Assembly (NCBI GenBank): GCA_028291985.1
Contig: JAQGNE010000069.1
Location: 1 to 64,000 of the forward strand
Direction of reading: 5' to 3'
From: Polaromonas sp.
Lineage (GTDB): Bacteria; Pseudomonadota; Gammaproteobacteria; Burkholderiales; Burkholderiaceae_C
DNA length: 64,000 nt
Below, one piece after another: positions 1 through 10,348 of the stretch (position 1 is the stretch's first letter; each line of letters starts with the position of its first letter). The notes under the pieces were generated by a model. It worked only from the letters and a program-made list of their open reading frames with translations, searched no databases and was not told the DNA's origin. A program made the position numbers and the translations under genes.

Positions 1-1950
1 GACGAATACATTCTGGCCCTGCGCCGTCAGCTGCTCGACACGGCCGGGCTCCCAGCGTTGCCAGCCGCTGGCCAGCTGTACCGGTGCTGCGGTGTTGTCT
101 TGAATTTTTATAACATTTGGGGCTATATCCCACGCGGTTACCGCGCCTGCCGCTACCGAAAGCGTAGCAATAACACGCCGCGTGCGTCCCTGTAGCGTCA
201 AGGCCCACAGGACCAGCGCCATCAGTACCAGCAAGCCCAATAGCGAGCCCGCGCCATCGATGCCGCTTTGCTGGCCCAGCACCCAGACCAGCCAGGCGAC
301 GGTGGCAAACATCGGAAAAGCCATCAGCTGCTTGAAGGTCACCATCCACGGCCCGGGCCGCGGCAAGGCTTTGGCCACAGCGGGAACGATGCTGACGACC
401 AGGTACGGCAAGGCCATGCCGATACCGATGGCCGCAAATATGGCAAGCGCCTCAAGCGGTGGCAGGCCAACTGCATAACCCAGCGAAGCGCCCATGAAGG
501 GGGCGGTGCAGGGTGATGCGATGGCCGTCGCGAGTACGCCTGACAGGAAGGAATCGACCGACGGATTTTTCGCCTGCAGGTTGGCAAGGCGAGCAGGCAG
601 GAAATTGCCAACTTCAAAAAGGCCTGCCAGGTTCAGCCCGATGAGCGTGAAAAGCGCCGCCAGGCCCGCCACCACTGCCGGGTTCTGCAGCTGAAAGCCC
701 CAGCCCAGTTCTTCTCCTGCCGCGCGCAAGCCCAGCAGCAGCGCACCCAGCGCCACGAAAGACAGCACGACGCCGGCGCTATAGGCCAGCCCGGCGGCCA
801 CGCGGCTGGCCTGGCTTTTGACGTTGACAAAGCCGGTGACCTTGATCGCCAGTACCGGAAACACGCAGGGCATCAGGTTCAATAGCAGGCCGCCCAGCAG
901 CGCGCCCAACAAAGCGGCCCACATGCCCATCGGCGCGGTGCTGCCCTGGGCAGACGCTGCTGGCACCGCGCCTGCTACCGCATTGGCCTTGAGGGCGGCC
1001 TCCAGCGCCGGGGGTACCGGCACCGCGGCAGCAACCTGCGGCCACTCACCGCTGACGGGCACTTCGACACGGAAGGCGTTGCCCGTGCCCGCATCTTTCG
1101 GGGCAGGTTCATCCAGGGCGACTACCAGCGGCATCAGGCGCGGGCTTTCGGTGCGCTGGCCGGAAAGCGGCAGCTGCGCGGTCCAGAGCGCGCCCTGCCA
1201 GGCCTGCTGCCAGGCGCCTGCCGGCTCGATCACGCTGCCGGTCTCGGGGAAAAGCGCCAGCGACCTGCCTTTCAGCGCGGCTGGCAGACCCGCCACCGAC
1301 ACCTTGATCGCGTTACCGGCAACTTCAATCTGGCTGCCTGATGCGGGCAGCGTGGTGGGCGTCGCCGCAAAGGCCCCCTGAAACGCCTGGCTGCTGGACG
1401 CGGTGGAGCTTCTGGCCGGCAGCTTGATGGCGAACTCGCCTTCCTGGGGTATGCATTCTTTTTTGCAGACCAGCCATGACGCCTTCAGCCGGATGTCGAG
1501 TTCGACGGCGTCAACGCCGGCATTGACGGCAAGCGGCACCGGCAGCAACACCGTGCCTTCATAGCCGTAGTTGGCCAGCGTGCCGATCGGGATTTTTTTG
1601 GGCGTGGGCCAGGCAATCTCGCCGGCGCTGATGCCGGCGGGCAGCTGCCAGTCAAGCTGGGTGGGCAGGCCGGAGTCGCCAGCGTTCTTCCAGTAGGTAT
1701 GCCATTCGGGTTGATGCGCCAGCTGCAGGCCCAGCCACACCTGCTTGCCCGGCCCTACGCCATCCGGTGCCCATGCCAGCAGTTCAGCCCGGACCTGCTC
1801 TGTGGTAACCACTGAACCCGCCGACGCACCGCTGGTTTTCCCAGCCAAATCTATAAAGCTATTTTGGCCGTTTGCCTCGGTATATATTGCGCCTGCAGCT
1901 ATGAATACTGTAGCAAAAATAGTCCGGAAAAGGAAGCGCTTGAGGGTCAT
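1..1950 (-). CDS. dsbD: Thiol:disulfide interchange protein, DsbD/ScsB family (C-terminus beyond left edge)
   Basis: Own translation of the minus strand from ATG at 1950: MTLKRFLFRTIFATVFIAAG...QVWLGLQLAHQPEWHTYWKNAGDSGLPTQLDW...WLVCKKECIPQEGEF, then polytopic segments including ASPCTAPFMG. Absent from the ORF track because it is open at the left edge. Confidence 0.85.
   Translation of the reverse strand, partial: MTLKRFLFRTIFATVFIAAGAIYTEANGQNSFIDLAGKTSGASAGSVVTTEQVRAELLAWAPDGVGPGKQVWLGLQLAHQPEWHTYWKNAGDSGLPTQLDWQLPAGISAGEIAWPTPKKIPIGTLANYGYEGTVLLPVPLAVNAGVDAVELDIRLKASWLVCKKECIPQEGEFAIKLPARSSTASSSQAFQGAFAATPTTLPASGSQIEVAGNAIKVSVAGLPAALKGRSLALFPETGSVIEPAGAWQQAWQGALWTAQLPLSGQRTESPRLMPLVVALDEPAPKDAGTGNAFRVEVPVSGEWPQVAAAVPVPPALEAALKANAVAGAVPAASAQGSTAPMGMWAALLGALLGGLLLNLMPCVFPVLAIKVTGFVNVKSQASRVAAGLAYSAGVVLSFVALGALLLGLRAAGEELGWGFQLQNPAVVAGLAALFTLIGLNLAGLFEVGNFLPARLANLQAKNPSVDSFLSGVLATAIASPCTAPFMGASLGYAVGLPPLEALAIFAAIGIGMALPYLVVSIVPAVAKALPRPGPWMVTFKQLMAFPMFATVAWLVWVLGQQSGIDGAGSLLGLLVLMALVLWALTLQGRTRRVIATLSVAAGAVTAWDIAPNVIKIQDNTAAPVQLASGWQRWEPGRVEQLTAQGQNVFV
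1856..1918 (-). repeat. Diverged ATAGC-type repeat copy inside dsbD (17-nt head at 1898-1914)
   Basis: Minus strand TTTGCTACAGTATTCATAGCTGCAGGCGCAATATATACCGAGGCAAACGGCCAAAATAGC. Confidence 0.6.
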
Positions 1951-2031
1951 GGTGGAGGTCTGAGCAGGCACCCCCTATATTAGTTCCGACCGGGGTTGGC
2001 GCCTGTGGCAGGGACACCAGTTACCGGACTC

Positions 2032-4743
2032 CTAGGGCTTGAACCCCATCACCTTCATCGCCGGGCCTAGCGGCCGGGCAGAACTGGCGTAGTCGTCCCA
2101 TGGCGTGTTGCCGACCGCCAGCCGGTCCGACACGGTAAGCACTGTCCAGTGCGCGCCGCTGGTCAGCTGCGGCAGTTCGTCCCAGCTCACCGGTACCGAC
2201 ACGCCCATGCCAGGCCGGGCCCTGGCTGTCCAGGCGCTGGCGGTGGTGGCGCCAAAACCGTTGCGCAGGTAGTCGGCAAAAATCTTGCCCACCCGGTTGC
2301 TCGGACCGCTTTTGGCGACGAAGAGTTGCGGCAGGGTATGGCCAAGATGGCGCACGATATGGTGTGAGAAATCCTTCACCGCGTCCCAGCCCAGCTGTTT
2401 TTTCAGCGGCACCACCACATGCAGGCCTTTGCCGCCGCTGGTCTTCAAAAATGCTGCCAGCCCGAGCTCGTCCAGCATGGTGCGCACCAGCAGGGCTGCC
2501 TCCTGCATGGTCGCCCAGGCCACGCCTTCGCCAGGGTCCAGATCGAACGTCATCCGGTCGGGTTTGCTGATGGAGGTGGCTACCGCGTTCCAGGTATGAA
2601 ACTCCACCGTGTTCATCTGCGCGGCTGACAGCAGCCCGGCTGCGCTTGATATTTCCAGCAGCGAGTCATGCTCGGGGTCCAGCGCCGGGTCCAGCAGGTT
2701 CACGCCCTGCAGTTCGCCTTCCTTTGCATGCTTTTGAAAGAAAAGCTCGCCCCCCACGCCGGATGGTGCACGCACCAGCGACACCGGCCGCTTTTTCAAA
2801 TGCGGCAGCAGCAAGGGCGCCACTGCGGCATAAAACTCGATCAACTGCAGCTTGGTGACGCCGCTTTGCGCGTCGATGACGCGCTCAGGGTGCGTGACAC
2901 GAAGGGAGGTCGGCAGGACAGATGACGCCACTTTTTTGCCACTGTGTGCCGGCTTTTCACGAAGGCCCGTCCTTTTGTCGTTCGGATCATCGCCCGCTTG
3001 TTCCGGTGACGACCGGCCGTGGGGTGCGCTGGATGACCTTGCGTCTGCCTGCTTTTTTGTGGTACGCACTGGCTTGTCGGCGGGCTTGTCGATGTCAGAT
3101 GCTTTCACGGCTTTCTCCCGGGTAATGCGCTCAGGCGGCTTGTCGGACCGCAAGCCGCGAAACACGGCATGGCGGACATGGTTGCCGTGGGTCCATTCGG
3201 CAAACGAGATTTCTGCCAGCAGCACCGGTCTGACCCAGTGCGGTTTTCCCGCCACCGGCGTCCCGGCCTCAAAAGGTGAGTCTGGCGTCTGCAGTCGGTC
3301 AAGCTGTTCGCGCAATTCATCGAGCACCTGATCGTTGAAACCGCTGCCAACATTGCCGGCATACGCCAGCCTGCCCTTCGCATCATGCAGGCCGAGCAGC
3401 AGGGCCCCCAGGCCGCTGCGTGATCCCTTGGGTTCGGTGAAGCCGCAAATCACGAATTCCTGGCGGCGGCCGCATTTCAGCTTAATCCAGTCTTTGGACC
3501 GCCCCGAGCGGTACACCGCATCGCTGCGCTTGCCGATCAGGCCCTCAAACCCGAGCTTGCAGGCCGACAGCACCAGGTCGCGGGACGGTGCATCAAAAGC
3601 ATCGCTGAAGCGCAGATGCCGGGACGGGTTGCCCTTGAGCAGTTGCTGCAGGGCCGCGCGCCGCTCCAGCAGCGGCAGGTTGCGCAGGTCACGGCCCTGA
3701 TGGAAGGGCATATCGAAGACGTAGTACACGATGCTTGCGTCCAGCGCTCCGGCTGAGGCCCCGTGATGCAGCGCCCGTTGGTTGCGCCCTTCAAAAGCGT
3801 TTTGCAGCAGCTGAAAATCCGGTATGCCCTCGGCATTGGGGACGATGATCTCGCCGTCCAGCCAGGTGGCGTCGAGGCCCAGGCTGGCAAGCGCTTTCGC
3901 CAGATGCGGCATCCTGGCCGTCCAGTCATGGCCATTGCGGGTAATGCATGCCACGTGCCCGCCGTCCAGCCGGCTCATCAGGCGGTAGCCGTCAAACTTC
4001 AGCTCATACAGCCAGTCGCCATGCTCAGGGGCGGTGTCCACCAGGGTGGCAAGTTGCGGCTCTATCGTTTCAGGAAGCGCAGTGCGTGCCGGTAACGCAG
4101 TGGCGCCAGCAGACTGGCCGGCTGAATGCGTCGCGGTTGTTGCTGATTTTTTGGCTGGTGCTTTGGACGCCGGCCGGGCAGCGGTTGTGCCTGCGTTGTG
4201 CAGCACGCTGTCCGGTAGCGCTTCGGTGATGTCGTAATCTGCTGCGGCGCGTGCTTCGCCATCGTGTTCCTTGATCAGCAGCCATGGCACCTGTTTTTCA
4301 TCATTGCCACGCATGCGAACCAGCGCCCACTTGCCGCGCAGCTTTTCGCCGTGCAGCTCAAACTTCAGCTTGCCGTCACGAAAACCCTTTGCGGCATCTT
4401 CCAGCGGCGTCCAGGTTCCGCGGTCCCACACGATGACCTCGCCAGCACCATACTGTTTGGGGGGAATGGTGCCTTCGAAATTGCCATAGGCCAGCGGGTG
4501 ATCCTCCACCTGCACAGCCATTCGCTTGATTTGCGGATCCAAGCTCGGGCCTTTGGGCACTGCCCAGCTTTTCAAGGTGCCTTCAAGCTCCAGTCTGAAG
4601 TCATAGTGAAGCCGGCTGGCCCAATGTTTCTGCACCACATAAGCGAGCACGCGAGCATTGGGCTTGCCGCCGGCTTTGGGCTCGGGCGTGACGGCAAAGT
4701 TGCGCTTGCTGCGGTAGTGCTCCAGCGGGTCTTTGTCAGCCAT
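2032..4743 (-). CDS. ligD: ATP-dependent DNA ligase LigD (phosphoesterase-ligase-polymerase order)
   Basis: 903 aa; N-terminal 3'-phosphoesterase motif HYDFRLELEG, ligase motif ELKFDGYR, C-terminal primase/polymerase region with KTSGGKGLHVVVPL. Confidence 0.95.
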   Translation of the reverse strand: MADKDPLEHYRSKRNFAVTPEPKAGGKPNARVLAYVVQKHWASRLHYDFRLELEGTLKSWAVPKGPSLDPQIKRMAVQVEDHPLAYGNFEGTIPPKQYGAGEVIVWDRGTWTPLEDAAKGFRDGKLKFELHGEKLRGKWALVRMRGNDEKQVPWLLIKEHDGEARAAADYDITEALPDSVLHNAGTTAARPASKAPAKKSATTATHSAGQSAGATALPARTALPETIEPQLATLVDTAPEHGDWLYELKFDGYRLMSRLDGGHVACITRNGHDWTARMPHLAKALASLGLDATWLDGEIIVPNAEGIPDFQLLQNAFEGRNQRALHHGASAGALDASIVYYVFDMPFHQGRDLRNLPLLERRAALQQLLKGNPSRHLRFSDAFDAPSRDLVLSACKLGFEGLIGKRSDAVYRSGRSKDWIKLKCGRRQEFVICGFTEPKGSRSGLGALLLGLHDAKGRLAYAGNVGSGFNDQVLDELREQLDRLQTPDSPFEAGTPVAGKPHWVRPVLLAEISFAEWTHGNHVRHAVFRGLRSDKPPERITREKAVKASDIDKPADKPVRTTKKQADARSSSAPHGRSSPEQAGDDPNDKRTGLREKPAHSGKKVASSVLPTSLRVTHPERVIDAQSGVTKLQLIEFYAAVAPLLLPHLKKRPVSLVRAPSGVGGELFFQKHAKEGELQGVNLLDPALDPEHDSLLEISSAAGLLSAAQMNTVEFHTWNAVATSISKPDRMTFDLDPGEGVAWATMQEAALLVRTMLDELGLAAFLKTSGGKGLHVVVPLKKQLGWDAVKDFSHHIVRHLGHTLPQLFVAKSGPSNRVGKIFADYLRNGFGATTASAWTARARPGMGVSVPVSWDELPQLTSGAHWTVLTVSDRLAVGNTPWDDYASSARPLGPAMKVMGFKP

Positions 4744-4782
4744 CGCGCTGCCTGCGTTAGCTTTTTCTTGGCGTCGGCATGC

Positions 4783-5784
4783 TCAAGCGGCCCGCCGGCG
4801 TACTGCCGGCTTGCCCGCTGCAGCGCTGGTTCCGGCAGGCGTCTTTTTTGCCGCGGTTTTTTTGGCAGCAGGCAGGCGTGGAGTCGTGGCACGGGCGGTG
4901 TCGGCGGTGTCGGCTTCATCCTTGTCGTCATTGCCCGAACTTTTTGGCGCTGCGAGCTTCCCGCCGCCGCTACCAGGCTTCTTGAGGCTGCGCTTGAGCA
5001 ACTCCGTCAGGTCAATCACTTGCGCGCCGCCCTGGCTGATATCGCTGGCGTCTTCTAGCGGAGTGACGGTTTCAGTCTGTCCAGCCTTCACCCGCTGCTC
5101 GACCAGCCGCATGATCGCGTGCTTGAACTCATCCTTGAAGGCCACTGGATCCCAGGGCGCGCTCATGTCTTCCACCAGCTGCTGCGCCATCTTCATCTCG
5201 TTGTCGCGAATACCGGAAGCCTTGGTGCCGGCTGGCGGCAGATCAAGCCCTTCCGTTGGCCGGATATCGTCGCCCCAGCGCAGCAGGTTCAGCACCATGC
5301 CCTCACCGGAGGGAATCAGCGCGGCCAGGTGCTGCTTGGTCTGGATAACGACCCGCGCCACGCCAATCTTTTTCGTCTTGAGGAGGGTTTCGCGCAACAA
5401 GGCGTAGACCTTCGCGCCCTTGTTGATGGGTGCCACATAGTAGGGGCGCTCCAGGTACACAAAGGGTATCTCGCTGGCGCCGACAAAGGCTTCTATCTCA
5501 ATGGTTTGTGTGGTCTTCGGATAGGCCTGGGCTATCTCTTCGTCGCTCAAAACCACATACTGGCCTTCTTCATAGGCGATGCCCTTGACGATATCTTCCT
5601 TGGCTATTTCCTTGCCTGTTTTCTTGTTGATGCGCTTGTAGCCCACCCGGTCCATCGACCGCTTGTCGAGCCAGTCGAAATCAATGCCCTGCTCGGAAGT
5701 GGCCGAATGCAGGCCTACAGGTATGTGCACCAGCCCAAAAGTAATCGCCCCTTTCCAGAGAACGCGGGTGGATGCCTCTGCCAT
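4783..5784 (-). CDS. ku: Ku protein (non-homologous end joining)
   Basis: 333 aa; ITFGLVHIPVGLHSAT...EIAKEDIVKGIAYEEGQYVVL typical of bacterial Ku; directly upstream of ligD on the same strand. Confidence 0.95.
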   Translation of the reverse strand: MAEASTRVLWKGAITFGLVHIPVGLHSATSEQGIDFDWLDKRSMDRVGYKRINKKTGKEIAKEDIVKGIAYEEGQYVVLSDEEIAQAYPKTTQTIEIEAFVGASEIPFVYLERPYYVAPINKGAKVYALLRETLLKTKKIGVARVVIQTKQHLAALIPSGEGMVLNLLRWGDDIRPTEGLDLPPAGTKASGIRDNEMKMAQQLVEDMSAPWDPVAFKDEFKHAIMRLVEQRVKAGQTETVTPLEDASDISQGGAQVIDLTELLKRSLKKPGSGGGKLAAPKSSGNDDKDEADTADTARATTPRLPAAKKTAAKKTPAGTSAAAGKPAVRRRAA

Positions 5785-6538
5785 GGTGCTGCCTCTCGGA
5801 ATGCCTGAAGTTGTTAAACCGATCAGGCGATCGCATGGCCCGACACGGAGGTGAGGAAAACTCTAGGAAGCATTCGCAGGCTGAGCCGTAGGACAAACCT
5901 AAACGCCACCGTCAGCAGGTAACGCCAGGCCCATGCTTCCGGGACCGAGCGCCCTTTAAAGCGCTGGATGGCCGCGGTGAGCCAGACAGGGCGGGAAACC
6001 AAGTGCGAAATCGTATGGATTTGGTTACACGAAACATGCCGGTAGCGCTTGCAAAGCCGCCGTTTCTAGGTGGCGCAACTGCCAATATTTGCGCATTCGG
6101 CTTGTCGACAGCCACTGCGCGTCACGGCACTACAGCGCCAATTGCTGCGCTGCAAAGACCTTGTACGGAGTTGCCGGCCCGTTTTCATGTCGTGGCTTGC
6201 AGGCGTCAACCGGCCTGCGTGAAGCCTGTTGGAAACCATTCGTTTGCTGCGGGTCTGCGGGCGGCGGTTTTGTAAATGATGACGATCGGACGCGCGGCGC
6301 ATCAGTGGCGAAACCGTCCCAGCAGGCTTGGTTCAGCTGCGCATGATCGGCCCATTTGGCGCGTGGCAAAGCGCGGCAGTAGGCGTGCTTGCAAGCGCCA
6401 GCGTAGGGTGGTTTACAAGGCTCTGCTGTAACTCATACGTACTAAGTAGATTTGGTCTGTTGCTTTTATAGGCAAAGTCCTACACCTGCAGACGCCCGAT
6501 TTTTATCAATATGTGCGATTCGTAAAAAAGATCACACC

Positions 6539-7567
6539 ATGAAACCGAAAATCCTGTTTGTTGTGATGTCTGCGGTCAGCAAGCCCTCGACCGTGGACCA
6601 GCTTGCCCGCTCGCTGGCGCCCCACCAGGTGCTGGTGCATCATGATTTTTCGCAGAGACCCGACTTTGCGCTGACGGCACCCAACGTGATTTTTGTGCCC
6701 AACCCCAAGCGAACAGGATGGGCGCATTTCGGCTTTGTTGACGGCATTTTTCACTCCATGCTGTACGCGCTGGAGAAGCTCGACTTCGACTACCTGCAGT
6801 TGCTCAGTCCTTCATGCCTTCCGATCAAACCGATGGAAGACTTTCAGCTTCATGTGTCGGGGCCGGCTGATGCGCACTTTGATTGCGTCGATCTGTTGGG
6901 CGACAGGGATGCGCTGATGTCGGTTGGCTACCGCGCGCTGACCCCTGAGAAATCGCTGCGCTTTCGCGCGGCGCGGCGCTTGTCCGACAGCTACTTTGGA
7001 CAGCTTGCCGGACGCCGTGACGAGGCCGGGATCTGGCTACGCAGCGGACATACCAAAAGCCTCCTCTCGCGGCTGGCGTTGCTGACGATCAAGACGCTGA
7101 GCCGGCCAGAGATAGGTCGGCACATCTTCGACGACCAGTTTCGCCCGTATTACGGCAGCGTTTGGTTTGGTGCCCGGCGTCATGTGGTGGCCGGGATGGT
7201 TCAGGGCTTTCGGACACCGGGCGTCAGGCAGTACTTCAGCCAGCTATGCATTGCCGAGGAATTTTTGATACCCACGCTGCTGATGTACCTCCGGCCCAAG
7301 AAGGGTTCGATGAACCACCACATCAAATCATTCACCCATGCCCACCCCGGCGTGTTTGACGAATCCGATCTTCCCCAGCTGGGCAGCTCTTGCGCTTTTT
7401 TTGCCAGGAAGTTTCCGGACGATTGTCGGGCACCGGTTCGCCTGCGCGTCATCAATGAACTGGTGGAAACCGACCCTTTCTTTTCCGAGTCAAAAACCAT
7501 TCGCAAGCAGCCCAGTGTGGAATCCGCACGCATGGGCACGCCTCTTTTCGTGAATGCGATGTCATGA
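6539..7567 (+). CDS. Core-2/I-branching-type beta-1,6-N-acetylglucosaminyltransferase family protein (GT14-like)
   Basis: ORF with internal ATG at 6539: MKPKILFVVMSAVSKPSTVDQLARSL...HHDFSQ...FDYLQLLSPSCLPIKPMEDF; family-like motifs. Confidence 0.65.
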   Translation: MKPKILFVVMSAVSKPSTVDQLARSLAPHQVLVHHDFSQRPDFALTAPNVIFVPNPKRTGWAHFGFVDGIFHSMLYALEKLDFDYLQLLSPSCLPIKPMEDFQLHVSGPADAHFDCVDLLGDRDALMSVGYRALTPEKSLRFRAARRLSDSYFGQLAGRRDEAGIWLRSGHTKSLLSRLALLTIKTLSRPEIGRHIFDDQFRPYYGSVWFGARRHVVAGMVQGFRTPGVRQYFSQLCIAEEFLIPTLLMYLRPKKGSMNHHIKSFTHAHPGVFDESDLPQLGSSCAFFARKFPDDCRAPVRLRVINELVETDPFFSESKTIRKQPSVESARMGTPLFVNAMS

Positions 7568-7661
7568 GACAGGGCTTGAATGAGGGCACGCGGGGGCGCG
7601 GGAGACGGTTGGTGTGACCCCGTCTTTTGACCGCATTTCTGATTAACAACAAGGACTACAC

Positions 7662-8435
7662 ATGCAGGTAATGATTCTGGCCGGTGGATTTGGCACACGC
7701 ATCAGTGAGGAGAGCGCTGTGCGGCCGAAGCCGATGGTCGAGATCGGTGGGCGGCCGATCCTGTGGCACATCATGAAGATGTACATGGCGCACGGCTTGA
7801 GCGACTTTGTGATCTGCTGCGGCTACAAGGGCCACATGATCAAGCAGTACTTTCGTGACTATGCGCTCGATGGCGCCGATGTCGCCTATGACATGCGGGA
7901 TCACACCGCAAAGACGCTGCGAAGCTCTACCGAGCCCTGGAAGGTGACGCTGGTTGATACCGGTCTGGATGTCATGACCGGCGGGCGCATCAAACGCGCG
8001 GCGAAGTATCTGGACGACGGACCTTTTTGCTGCACCTATGGTGACGGCGTGAGCGATGTCGACATCACCAGCCTGCTGAAATTTCACAAGGAGCAGGGCG
8101 CGCTTGCCACCGTCACGGCCTCCCAGCCGCCCGGCCGCTTCGGCGCCTTCACCCTCCATGCCGATCAGACGCGCGTGCCCAGCTTCAAGGAAAAGCCGGG
8201 CGGCGACGGCGCCTGGATCAACGGCGGGTTTTTCGTCCTTGAGCGCAAGGTGGTTGACCTGATCGATGGCGACGACACGATCTGGGAGCGCGGCCCCATG
8301 GAGCATCTGGCAGAAACCGGTGAGCTTGCCGCCTTCCGCCACCACGGATTCTGGCAGCCGATGGACACGCTGCGCGACAAGCAGACGCTAGAAGCGATGT
8401 GGGAATCCGGTAAGGCCCCGTGGAAACAGTGGTGA
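7662..8435 (+). CDS. rfbF: Glucose-1-phosphate cytidylyltransferase
   Basis: 257 aa; [41 protein letters not shown]. Confidence 0.92.
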   Translation: MQVMILAGGFGTRISEESAVRPKPMVEIGGRPILWHIMKMYMAHGLSDFVICCGYKGHMIKQYFRDYALDGADVAYDMRDHTAKTLRSSTEPWKVTLVDTGLDVMTGGRIKRAAKYLDDGPFCCTYGDGVSDVDITSLLKFHKEQGALATVTASQPPGRFGAFTLHADQTRVPSFKEKPGGDGAWINGGFFVLERKVVDLIDGDDTIWERGPMEHLAETGELAAFRHHGFWQPMDTLRDKQTLEAMWESGKAPWKQW

Positions 8436-8474
8436 CTTGCCGAACAACAGATTTTTTAACGAGGCGGACGACAC

Positions 8475-9020
8475 ATGATTTTTACGAAAACCAAGCTTGC
8501 TGACGCGACCATCGTCGACGTCGAAAGGCGGGAAGATGCACGCGGCTACTTTGGTCGAACCTATTGCGAGCGCGAGTTCAAGGCCAACGGTTTGCCCACC
8601 GGCATGGTCCAAACCAACATGTCCCTGACACGAAAAGCCGGCACCTTGCGCGGCATGCACTACCAGCTGGCGCCCCATGCTGAAGACAAGCTGGTGCGCT
8701 GCATGCGCGGTGCGATCTGGGACGCCATAGTTGACCTGCGGCCCGACTCGGCCACCTATTGCCAGTGGATAGGTGTCGAGCTGAGCGAGGACAACGGTCG
8801 CATGCTGCTGGTACCCAAAGGCTTTGCGCACGGGTTCGTCACCCTGACGGACGACGCAGCCGTCAATTACCAGGTATCCGAGTTCTACACGCCGTCGGCT
8901 GAACGTGGCGCGCGCCACAACGACCCAGCCTTTGACATTGCCTGGCCGATACCGGTGATTGATCTGTCTGACAAGGACCGCAGCTGGCCCGCATTCGTTC
9001 CAGAAGGAGTATTGGCATGA
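8475..9020 (+). CDS. dTDP-4-dehydrorhamnose 3,5-epimerase-family protein (RmlC-like)
   Basis: 181 aa; RGYFGRTYCEREF...GTLRGMHYQLAPHAEDKLVRC...GFAHGFVTL. Confidence 0.88.
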   Translation: MIFTKTKLADATIVDVERREDARGYFGRTYCEREFKANGLPTGMVQTNMSLTRKAGTLRGMHYQLAPHAEDKLVRCMRGAIWDAIVDLRPDSATYCQWIGVELSEDNGRMLLVPKGFAHGFVTLTDDAAVNYQVSEFYTPSAERGARHNDPAFDIAWPIPVIDLSDKDRSWPAFVPEGVLA

Positions 9021-10348
9021 TCATCATTGATACCGCATTGCAGCGCCGCGCTGCAGAGGGCCGTCCGATCCGCGTCGGCCTGGTGGGTGCAGGCTTCATG
9101 GCGCGCGGCGTCGCGCTGCAAATAGAGCTTTCCGTGCCCGGCATGCGTGTGGCCGCCATCGCCAACCGAACCCTTGAAACCGCAAAGCGGGCATACCGCG
9201 AAGCCGGTGTCGCCACAATGCGCGAGGTTGGCAGCGTGGGCCAGCTTGAGCAGGCTATCGAGGCTGGCATTGCCGCCGTGACCGAAGACCCGATGCTGCT
9301 CTGCCGTGCGCAGGGCATTGATGTGATCGTGGAGGTGACAGGCACCATCGACCGTGCCGCCCGCGTGACGCTGGAGGCGATTGCCCACAAAAAACATGTG
9401 GTGCTGATGAATGCCGAGGTCGATGGAACGATCGGCCCCATCCTGAAAACCTATGCTGACCGTGCGGGCGTGGTCTTGACCAGCGCCGACGGTGACCAGC
9501 CCGGCGTGATGATGAATCTCTTCCGGTATGTCAAAGGGCTGGGCGTCAAGCCGGTGCTCTGCGGCAACATCAAGGGCCTGCATGACCCCTACCGCAACCC
9601 TACCACCCAGGAAGGCTTTGCGCGGCAATGGGGGCAAAACCCCGCCATGGTCACCTCGTTCGCCGACGGTACCAAGATATCGTTTGAAAACGCGATTGTT
9701 GCCAACGGCACGGGCATGCGCGTTGGCAAGCGCGGGATGTTCGGGCCCACCGTCAAGCCGGGCACACCGATACAGGAAGTCGGCAGCCTCTACCCGCTGG
9801 AAGCGCTGATCGAGGGCCCCGGTATCGTGGACTATGTGGTGGGCGCCATGCCTGGGCCAGGCGTCTACGTGTTGGGAACGCACGACCATCCCAAGCAGCA
9901 GCACTACCTGAATCTCTACAAGCTGGGCGAAGGCCCGCTATATTGCTTCTACACGCCCTACCACCTGTGTCACTTCGAGGTGCCCACTACTGTGGCCCGC
10001 GCAGTGCTGTTTGCCGATGCGGCGTTGACGCCGCTTGGTGCGCCACTGGTCGAGGTACTTGCCACTGCCAAGATCGACCTCAAGGCAGGGCAGACGATTG
10101 ACGGGCTGGGCGGTTACATGACCTACGGTCTGGCCGAGAACGCTGATGTCGCCCGCAAGGAGAACCTGCTGCCGATCGGTCTTGCCGAAGGTTGCACCCT
10201 GAGGCATGACGTCAGCAAGGACGCCTTGCTGACATTTGACGATATCGAGTTGCCGCCGGGCCGTGTTTGCGACGAGCTATGGCGTGAACAGATGCGCGTG
10301 TTTTTCCCTCAGTATTCCACCCAACCCCAAGAAAGCGAAACCGTATGA
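9017..10348 (+). CDS. NAD(P)-dependent oxidoreductase, homoserine-dehydrogenase-like N-terminus with SAF-like C-terminal domain
   Basis: 443 aa; Rossmann motif VGLVGAGFMARGVALQ; 4-bp ATGA overlap with the preceding CDS. Confidence 0.75.
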   Translation: MIIIDTALQRRAAEGRPIRVGLVGAGFMARGVALQIELSVPGMRVAAIANRTLETAKRAYREAGVATMREVGSVGQLEQAIEAGIAAVTEDPMLLCRAQGIDVIVEVTGTIDRAARVTLEAIAHKKHVVLMNAEVDGTIGPILKTYADRAGVVLTSADGDQPGVMMNLFRYVKGLGVKPVLCGNIKGLHDPYRNPTTQEGFARQWGQNPAMVTSFADGTKISFENAIVANGTGMRVGKRGMFGPTVKPGTPIQEVGSLYPLEALIEGPGIVDYVVGAMPGPGVYVLGTHDHPKQQHYLNLYKLGEGPLYCFYTPYHLCHFEVPTTVARAVLFADAALTPLGAPLVEVLATAKIDLKAGQTIDGLGGYMTYGLAENADVARKENLLPIGLAEGCTLRHDVSKDALLTFDDIELPPGRVCDELWREQMRVFFPQYSTQPQESETV

